Source of the DNA: Bacillota bacterium
GTDB taxonomy: Bacteria > Bacillota > Clostridia > Lachnospirales > Lachnospiraceae
Reading direction: 5' to 3'
DNA: 64,000 bases
Assembly: GCA_023409535.1 (NCBI GenBank)
Contig: JAEYGZ010000040.1
Coordinates: 109,928 to 173,927 of the forward strand
Part shown: in pieces, positions 58,505 to 64,000 of the stretch
Layout: the number at the start of each line of letters is the position of its first letter
Numbering within the stretch: position 1 is the first letter of the stretch
Notes under the pieces: model-generated
Seen by the model: only the letters and a program-made list of their open reading frames with translations
What the model was told of the DNA's origin: nothing
Database searches by the model: none
Position numbers and translations under genes: made by a program

Positions 58505-59641
58505 ATGGAAACGAAACGACTCTATTATGTTGATTGGTTGCGGGTGCTGGTGGTTTTATCCCTGATTCCTTACCACGCTGCATTGACTTATCTGAGGTTT
58601 GGCACCGTCTATATCAAGGCGCCGGTATCGGGCCTTGCAGCCTTGCCGTTCCTTGCCGTTGTGGTACCTCTGGGAGACTTTTTCATGAGCTTACTGTTTT
58701 TCGCTTCGGGAATTGCCTCCTATTATTCCTTCCAAAAAAGGGGTAGCGGTGCGTATGTCAGGGAGCGGGCAAGGAAGCTGATGCTCCCGTTCCTGCTGGG
58801 ATTTCTCCTTCTCTGTCCGGTAGTAGCGTACCTGCAGGCCCTTTACGAGGGATTTTCCGGCGGATTTCTCAGCTTTATACCGCAGTTTTTCGGGGATGGG
58901 ATCATTTATTATCATGGGTATGGGCACCTATGGTTTTTATTTTACCTGTTTATCTTTTCCGTGCTGTGCGTACCGATTTTTAATCGATGGGTAAGGAAGG
59001 AAAGCCATATCAGGCGTATCGGCAGCTTTTTATCGAAGGGACACCATATGCTGCTGCCCCTAGGAGCGATCCTTCTTCTTGAATTATTATTGCGGCCCTT
59101 TTTCCACGGGGATCAGACATTGGTTTTTGATTGGGCAAACGACGCGGTCTATCTGAGTATATTTATATTTGGCTATCTGTTTGCAGCGGAGGAACGCATC
59201 CGGAATAAATTAAGGGAGTACTTCAAGCTCTCAATCCTGTGCGGCATGCTGTCACTGGCTGTGCTGTTTTATGTGAATGTCCGGTGGCAGGTGATGGACT
59301 CTGATGAAGTATACCTGACCCTGTTATGGGTGCTTGCCAAAGGAATCTATGAATGCTCCGCTATCATCTTCCTGATTAACGGCGGAAGAGTTTATCTTAA
59401 TAAGAACAGCAAGGCAGTCAGATATTTAAACGGAGCCTCTTTTATGGTTTATATTTTTCACTTTTTACCGGTCACTTTTTTTACTTGGCTGTTTATCAAG
59501 CTTAAACTACCTATATTCATAAAATTTCTGCTGGTGGTGGTTCTATCCTATCTGGCTGTTTTCCTTATGTATGAGCTCTGGCGAAGAGTAGCGGTATTAA
59601 AGGAACGCATAAGCGGTAAAAGCAATAAGCATGGAAGATAG
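58505..59641 (+). CDS. Membrane acyltransferase, acyltransferase-3 family
   Basis: 378 residues from the ATG at 58505 with GAAGGGAG upstream. The start RLYYVDWLRVLVVLSLIPYH has the conserved Asp-Leu-Arg and His of the family. Ten or so membrane segments follow, with GHLWFLFYLFIFS near residue 140 and MVYIFHFLPVTFF near 315. Members O-acylate sugars or surface polymers, with the acyl donor taken from inside. Third gene of the MarR unit. Confidence 0.85.
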   Translation: METKRLYYVDWLRVLVVLSLIPYHAALTYLRFGTVYIKAPVSGLAALPFLAVVVPLGDFFMSLLFFASGIASYYSFQKRGSGAYVRERARKLMLPFLLGFLLLCPVVAYLQALYEGFSGGFLSFIPQFFGDGIIYYHGYGHLWFLFYLFIFSVLCVPIFNRWVRKESHIRRIGSFLSKGHHMLLPLGAILLLELLLRPFFHGDQTLVFDWANDAVYLSIFIFGYLFAAEERIRNKLREYFKLSILCGMLSLAVLFYVNVRWQVMDSDEVYLTLLWVLAKGIYECSAIIFLINGGRVYLNKNSKAVRYLNGASFMVYIFHFLPVTFFTWLFIKLKLPIFIKFLLVVVLSYLAVFLMYELWRRVAVLKERISGKSNKHGR

Positions 59642-59666
59642 ATCGCGGAGATCATACCAGAATAGA

Positions 59667-59710
59667 AAATCCCACCCTTCAAACGTTGGAAAGTTACAAG
59701 GGTGGGATTT
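59667..59710. terminator. Bidirectional terminator
   Basis: A 13-bp stem AAATCCCACCCTT (59667-59679) with AAGGGTGGGATTT (59698-59710). It lies between convergent genes, with T-rich flanks on both strands. Confidence 0.85.
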
Positions 59711-59726
59711 CTAAATTTATAAACAA

Positions 59727-60110
59727 TTACATTGTATCAATGCAGAAAGGATGTCCCTCCGGATCAATCATCACTGTCCATAGATCTGAGTATTGCTGTT
59801 CTGCTGCTTTTGCACCGCAGGATATGGCGTACTGTACCCATTCCTGATGCTCCTCGTTTGCGACGGCGAAATCAAGATGCAGCATTTGCTGCTGTTCCTT
59901 TCCGCTTTCGGGCCACTTTGGCTGGATATAATCCGGATTTTTTTGAAAACCGATATCAACATTACAGGTTTCAGAGCCAATAATAATGAAATCCTCCTTG
60001 TCATATCCTTTTTTCCATCCCAGTAATTTGATATAGAAATCGGAAAGGGATGCGGGATCAAGACAATCAATCACAACTTTGTCAAATTTGATAGTTCGCA
60101 ACTTATTCAT
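59727..60110 (-). CDS. VOC-superfamily (glyoxalase-like) protein
   Basis: 127 residues. The VOC pattern is seen twice: IKFDKVVIDCLDPASLSDFY (about 8-27) and MLHLDFAVANEEHQEWVQYA split over about 75-95, ending DPEGHPFCIDT. The His and Glu/Asp of the metal site are present in part. The exact substrate of this group (Glyoxalase_6-like) is unknown. Monocistronic. Confidence 0.85.
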   Translation of the reverse strand: MNKLRTIKFDKVVIDCLDPASLSDFYIKLLGWKKGYDKEDFIIIGSETCNVDIGFQKNPDYIQPKWPESGKEQQQMLHLDFAVANEEHQEWVQYAISCGAKAAEQQYSDLWTVMIDPEGHPFCIDTM

Positions 60111-60283
60111 TTCTTCTCCTTTTCATGCTGCCCACGTTTGACACTATGAGAAGTGAAGCAAATGCAGGCATTTATTTAAAAACCACCTTCAAAAATCGCA
60201 CAATGCTTTTCATAAAATCACATCCTTTCCATAGGTTAGTAGCAGTATAGCATACAAATTACTGGTTGTGAAGGGATCGTCTA

Positions 60284-60338
60284 TTGACAAAGCGGTAAAA
60301 ATGGAGTAACCTATTTATAGATACCCCACGGGGGTGTA
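60284..60338 (+). promoter_or_regulatory. Promoter and CsoR-like operator of the copper ATPase gene
   Basis: TTGACA (60284-60289), 17-nt spacer, TAACCT (60307-60312). It is followed by GATACCCCACGGGGGTGTAG (60320-60339), a TACCCC/GGGGTG dyad like the CsoR sites at 6080, 6105 and 6471. Transcription of the gene is thus likely derepressed by copper through a CsoR protein. Confidence 0.75.
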
Positions 60339-60359
60339 GTATATAGAGAGGTGGAAGTT

Positions 60360-62675
60360 ATGAATCAAAAATTTAATGTAACCGGTATGACCTGTTCCGC
60401 CTGCTCGGCGAGAGTCGAGAAAGGGGTAAAAAAGGTTAACGGTGTGCAGGTTGTCAATGTCAATCTCCTGACCAACAGCATGGCAGTCGAATATGATGAT
60501 ACGATAACCGACAATGCAAAGATTATACAGGCGGTTGCTGAAGCAGGATATGGCGCTACCTTGTTTGTAAGAGGTGCAATTGCCAGGGCAAAAGCTGAAA
60601 AAGCTGTTAATCCCATGGAAAACGAGATGAAAGAAATGAAATACAGATTAGTGATATCCTTTGTATTTTGGTTTCCTTTGATGTATCTTGCCATGCATCA
60701 TATGCTGAAGGAATGGATCGGTCTTCCTGTGCCGGGATTTATAAAGGCGGCATTTCACGGTCCCGAAAATGGTATTACATTTGCTTTTACACAGCTTTTA
60801 TTGCTCCTGCCCATCGTATATGTCAATCGCAAGTATTTTCAGGTGGGATTTAAAACCCTTGTGAAAAGGTCGCCCAATATGGATTCACTCATTGCCATAG
60901 GCTCCACCGCAGCCATAGCGTATGGAGTATTTGCCATATTTAAAATTGGTTATGGCTTGGGGCATGGAGATATGCACACAGTGGACCATTACCTGATGGA
61001 TCTTTATTTTGAATCTGCAGGAACAATTCTGGCCTTGATTACACTTGGAAAATTTCTTGAAACACGCTCCAAGGGAAAGACTTCGGAAGCCATCAGAAAA
61101 TTGATGGATCTGGCGCCGAAGACTGCATTTGTTATCAGGAATGGGCAGGAAGCAGAAATTCCGGTAGAGGATGTGGTAATTGATGATCTGGTACTGGTAA
61201 GGCCGGGGCAGAGTATTCCGGTTGACGGTATCATTGTGGAAGGTAGTTCGGCAGTGGATCAGGCTGCGCTGACAGGAGAAAGCATTCCTGTGGAAAAGCA
61301 GGTTGGAGACCAGGTAATCGCCGCATCCATTAACAAATCAGGCTTTTTCAAGTTTAAAGCACAGAAGGTGGGGAATGACACGACCCTTGCCAAGATCATA
61401 GAACTGGTGGAGGAAGCCAGCTCCTCCAAGGCGCCCATAGCCAAGCTTGCCGATAAGATCAGCGGAATTTTTGTACCTGTGGTAATATTGATTGCCATTG
61501 CCGCAGTGGTTATATGGCTTCTGGTGGGGCAATCCTTTGAATTTGCCCTGTCAATCGGCATTGCCATCTTGGTAATATCCTGTCCGTGTGCCCTTGGCCT
61601 GGCAACCCCTGTTGCCATTATGGTGGGAACCGGCAGGGGTGCATCCAACGGTATCTTAATTAAATCTGCAGAGGCTTTGGAGACTGCGCATACCATTAAT
61701 ACGGTGGTTCTTGATAAAACCGGTACGATTACGGAAGGAAAGCCCAGAGTGACGGACCTGGTTACCGCAAATGGTGTAACAAGACAGATGCTTCTGGAAA
61801 TCGCAGCATCCATTGAAAAACCTTCCGAGCATCCGCTGGCTGACGCAATCGTCGAGGAAGCGAATAAGGAAGGTATTACCTTCAGAAATGTCGAAGAATT
61901 TACCGCTATTTCCGGAAGAGGTATTGTCGCCGTCATAGAGGGCATTGAATATATTGCCGGTAATCTTGCCCTGATGAAGGAAAGAAATATCGATGTAAGC
62001 ACTCTGACCCAGACCTCTGATACTTTTGCGGAAGACGGGAAAACACCTTTATATTTTGCGGATTCTCAGAAGCTTTTAGGAGTCATTGCGGTGGCTGATG
62101 TTGTTAAGCCTACCAGCCGGGAGGCAACCTTGCGCTTTAAGAAAATGGGAATCGATGTTGTAATGCTGACAGGTGATAACAAAAGAACCGCGGAAGCCAT
62201 CCGAAGACAGCTTAATATCGACAGAGTCATAGCGGAGGTTTTACCGCAGGATAAAGAGAGTGAGGTTCGAAGAATTCAGGAAACAGGAAGAAAGGTTGCG
62301 ATGATTGGTGACGGTATCAATGATGCTCCGGCATTGGTCAGGGCGGATGTCGGAATTGCGATAGGGGCAGGAACAGACATAGCCATTGAGTCGGCAGACG
62401 TTGTACTCATGAAGAGCGATTTGCTGGATGCGGTAACCGCCATACAATTGAGTAAGGCTACCATACGAAACATCAAGCAGAACCTGTTTTGGGCATTCTT
62501 TTATAATATTATCGGAATTCCGCTGGCAGCCGGAGCCTTTTATGCATTGCTTGGCTGGAAGCTAAATCCGATGTTCGGAGCAGCAGCCATGAGCATGAGT
62601 TCGGTATGTGTGGTATCCAATGCATTAAGGCTTAAGTTTTTTAAGCCCGGCAAACAACCTGCTGCGAATATCTGA
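60360..62675 (+). CDS. copA: Copper-exporting P1B-1 ATPase
   Basis: 771 residues from the ATG at 60360, AGAGGTGG upstream; a GTG at 60351 lies within the site. One N-terminal HMA domain with GMTCSAC (Cys12, Cys15), then eight membrane helices. The rest comprises the TGES actuator motif, the ion-site CPC (about 408-410, ISCPCALGLATP), DKTGT (Asp about 452), SEHPLAD, GDGINDAPALV and the C-terminal NALRL plus MSMSS motif of Cu(I) pumps. Exports Cu(I). No CopZ chaperone or CsoR adjoins; the CsoR-like site upstream links it to the csoR gene at 6181. Confidence 0.95.
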   Translation: MNQKFNVTGMTCSACSARVEKGVKKVNGVQVVNVNLLTNSMAVEYDDTITDNAKIIQAVAEAGYGATLFVRGAIARAKAEKAVNPMENEMKEMKYRLVISFVFWFPLMYLAMHHMLKEWIGLPVPGFIKAAFHGPENGITFAFTQLLLLLPIVYVNRKYFQVGFKTLVKRSPNMDSLIAIGSTAAIAYGVFAIFKIGYGLGHGDMHTVDHYLMDLYFESAGTILALITLGKFLETRSKGKTSEAIRKLMDLAPKTAFVIRNGQEAEIPVEDVVIDDLVLVRPGQSIPVDGIIVEGSSAVDQAALTGESIPVEKQVGDQVIAASINKSGFFKFKAQKVGNDTTLAKIIELVEEASSSKAPIAKLADKISGIFVPVVILIAIAAVVIWLLVGQSFEFALSIGIAILVISCPCALGLATPVAIMVGTGRGASNGILIKSAEALETAHTINTVVLDKTGTITEGKPRVTDLVTANGVTRQMLLEIAASIEKPSEHPLADAIVEEANKEGITFRNVEEFTAISGRGIVAVIEGIEYIAGNLALMKERNIDVSTLTQTSDTFAEDGKTPLYFADSQKLLGVIAVADVVKPTSREATLRFKKMGIDVVMLTGDNKRTAEAIRRQLNIDRVIAEVLPQDKESEVRRIQETGRKVAMIGDGINDAPALVRADVGIAIGAGTDIAIESADVVLMKSDLLDAVTAIQLSKATIRNIKQNLFWAFFYNIIGIPLAAGAFYALLGWKLNPMFGAAAMSMSSVCVVSNALRLKFFKPGKQPAANI

Positions 62676-62727
62676 AATTCACAGCAGGTTGGGATTGGTT
62701 CGCCATAATAATAGCTCAAAATGCAGC

Positions 62728-62766
62728 TGCCCAAGGGCATGTGGGTTCGAATCCTGCTTCTTCCGC
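62728..62766 (+). pseudogene. 3' fragment of a tRNA-Ser (variable arm, T arm and acceptor end)
   Basis: TGCCC-AA-GGGCA (62728-62739) is a class II variable arm. GTGGG-TTCGAAT-CCTGC (62741-62757) is a T arm. TTCTTCC plus discriminator G (62758-62765) fit the 3' acceptor strand of tRNA-Ser. The 5' half, the D arm and a complementary GGAAGAA are absent upstream. A terminator follows immediately. Such 3' tRNA pieces are usually left by site-specific integration at a tRNA gene. Confidence 0.7.
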
Positions 62767-62770
62767 AAAA

Positions 62771-62811
62771 AAAGACATATTTTCCGCCAAGGGGAAGATA
62801 TGTCTTTCTTA
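62771..62811 (+). terminator. Terminator hairpin after the tRNA fragment, copy 1 of a repeat
   Basis: AAAGACATAT (62771-62780) pairs with ATATGTCTTT (62798-62807), and the inner TTCC and GGAA also pair; TCTTAA follows. Nearly the same hairpin occurs at 63824-63866, after the protease gene. Confidence 0.8.
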
Positions 62812-62899
62812 ATTTCAGAAAACATGGTATTATAACCTCAAAACCGCTTAATACCTGGCAAAAGGCAAGCTGCTGATCAATTTATATAATGAGGATAAT

Positions 62900-63793
62900 A
62901 TGCAATGCAAGGAGGGAGCGAAAGTAGCTGTGGAAAAAAGATTATCAAGGAAAAGCAAAAAGACAATAAGCATTGTAAGCATTGTAATTAGTGCTGTTGT
63001 ATGTATCTCCATTATAGGAAGTTCTTTTTTTTATGATTACATATGCCGTACCAGAAAGAATGTAGATTTCCAAGAAATAATTAATCATGAGGTGAAATCC
63101 TCAACTTTGTATATTGTTAGTGAAACTGCAACAATATCAGGAAACGACGAATCATTTAGCTATGGCACTGGATTTGGTGGCGTGGTTTTTTCTGAGGCCG
63201 ATGGAGTATATTATGCACTTACGGCTCTGCACGCCGTAGACAACAATCCAACACACTTATATGTTCTCTCTTATGATGATTTAACATATAATGAACGCAT
63301 TGCACAGCAAGAACAACATATAGGGTTAAGAGACTATTATAAGACTTTACCTATAGCAGAAGTGGTTTATTCTGATGAGGAGTATGATCTTGCTATCCTT
63401 AAATTTAGTTGCAGTGATTCTTTTGGAATATTAAATATTGCCTCAAACACCCCGGCTTTTAAAGATCAAGTTGCGATTATTAGCAGTCCATTGAATGAAG
63501 GAAGAAATGAAATCACTTATGGTACGATTATTTCAAAAAAACCAGTCAAATTTGGCGATGCAAACGGAGAGAATCAGCGATTAGTAATCAGAACATCCGC
63601 CTATGATAATTTCGGTAGTAGTGGAAGTGTTTTATTAAATAAGCAATTAGAAATAGCGGGGATTGTTTTAGGCGGTGGCCGTGATATCTTTGATAATTTC
63701 AGATATTCTTTGGTAATGCCCGCAAATGAGATAAATGATTTCATAACAACATGGTATTCAAGTAAAAAGCAATCGCTGTCTATGATGGATTAA
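62900..63793 (+). CDS. Membrane-anchored trypsin-like serine protease
   Basis: 297 residues from the ATG at 62900; a GTG at 62930, 13 nt after AAGGAGGG, is an alternative. After a basic segment (RLSRKSKK) a helix at about 25-47 anchors the domain outside. The S1 triad is visible: His in TALHAVDN (about 113), Asp in EEYDLAILKF (about 158) and Ser in NFGSSGSVLLN (about 238), with GSSGS instead of GNSGG. HtrA-like protease domain without PDZ. AT-richer than its neighbours and bracketed by repeated hairpins, suggesting recent acquisition. Confidence 0.8.
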   Translation: MQCKEGAKVAVEKRLSRKSKKTISIVSIVISAVVCISIIGSSFFYDYICRTRKNVDFQEIINHEVKSSTLYIVSETATISGNDESFSYGTGFGGVVFSEADGVYYALTALHAVDNNPTHLYVLSYDDLTYNERIAQQEQHIGLRDYYKTLPIAEVVYSDEEYDLAILKFSCSDSFGILNIASNTPAFKDQVAIISSPLNEGRNEITYGTIISKKPVKFGDANGENQRLVIRTSAYDNFGSSGSVLLNKQLEIAGIVLGGGRDIFDNFRYSLVMPANEINDFITTWYSSKKQSLSMMD

Positions 63794-63823
63794 CTACAAA
63801 AATCTTTTTCCATTATTACTTCA

Positions 63824-63866
63824 AAGAAAGACATATCTTCCGCCAAGTGGAAGGTATGTCTTTCTT
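63824..63866 (+). terminator. Terminator hairpin after the protease gene, copy 2 of the repeat
   Basis: An 18-bp stem (63824-63841 with 63849-63866, one wobble), with the loop GCCAAGT shared with copy 1. The similarity to 62771-62811 extends into the following bases (GAAAAC-TGGTAT and GAAACG-TGGTAT). From 63867 to the end of the window I see no feature. Confidence 0.8.
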
Positions 63867-64000
63867 ACTGGGGAAACGTGGTATGAGTGGTATGATGAAT
63901 TCAAAGTTATTACATCACACAGATAAGCAGAAATTTGTAGTGTCCTGTTATACTCATAACCTCTATTCTTCTGGAATAACAATTTCGGATTGTGATTTTA

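Noticed and set aside
61259..62002. 247-codon open frame on the minus strand inside copA
   Set aside because: Antisense shadow of a well-conserved P-type ATPase; composition is that of a reversed coding strand.
62676..62766. Complete tRNA-Ser gene
   Set aside because: The 3' half is convincing but no D arm, anticodon arm or 5' acceptor strand complementary to TTCTTCC can be placed upstream.

Overview
The window looks like a piece of a Gram-positive, low-to-moderate GC anaerobe of the Clostridia, most probably Lachnospiraceae-like. This is inferred from strong AGGAGG-type ribosome binding sites, TTGACA-17-TATAAT promoters, BceAB-type and YtrAB-type ABC modules, a YesM/YesN two-component pair and several TetR/GntR/MarR regulators. 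No ribosomal RNA, intact tRNA, CRISPR array or complete insertion sequence is visible. Most of the window is ordinary accessory chromosome: transport, drug or peptide export, metal resistance and small catabolic operons.

Layout. 1-3802: end of a BceAB-type exporter, an FAD reductase of the geranylgeranyl reductase family and a MORN-like protein. 4028-6523 (minus strand): csoR, a heavy-metal P-type ATPase and a 59-residue membrane protein, with three copies of a TATACCCATAGGGGTATA-type operator. 6637-13158: a single-promoter operon with an M20 amidohydrolase, an ATC-hydrolase-like protein, an SsuABC-type importer, a nitroreductase and an SDR enzyme; it reads as uptake and breakdown of a small N- or S-containing compound. 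13469-21366: a P1 peptidase, a membrane-anchored permuted-papain protein next to a class V aminotransferase, a cupin, an XRE regulator, a CDP-alcohol phosphotransferase, a glycosyltransferase with a probable frameshift, and a YciI protein. 21520-23930: a YtrA-type GntR/ABC operon. 24092-30597: a deoxynucleoside kinase, then a TetR-controlled MFS plus FtsX-type ABC exporter operon and a methyltransferase. 30741-39264: a short DUF2935 protein, YmaF, TetR, M23 peptidase, PAF-acetylhydrolase-like hydrolase, PadR, an IS3-type end remnant, a DUF362 lipoprotein with a permease, a broken ABC permease and a Na+/Ca2+ antiporter.

39396-52088 is the most coherent system: a YesM/YesN pair, a sugar-type binding protein, a complete Dpp/Opp-type importer (binding protein, two permeases, two ATPases) and a second sugar-type binding protein. 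Two related RNA-like elements of about 65-75 nt, at 42973 and 46478, share a pseudoknot-capable fold with one compensatory pair. They precede the first binding protein and the permease genes. I do not recognise the family, and this is the best candidate here for something undescribed.

52170-64000: a GntR/ABC operon with a 13-bp-arm palindrome, a patatin-like phospholipase with a PQQ-type sugar dehydrogenase homologue, a MarR operon with two membrane proteins, a VOC protein, a CopA copper ATPase whose promoter carries a CsoR-like site (so one CsoR may control both metal loci), a 3' fragment of tRNA-Ser, and a membrane-anchored trypsin-like protease bracketed by two near-identical terminator hairpins, which suggests an old integration scar.
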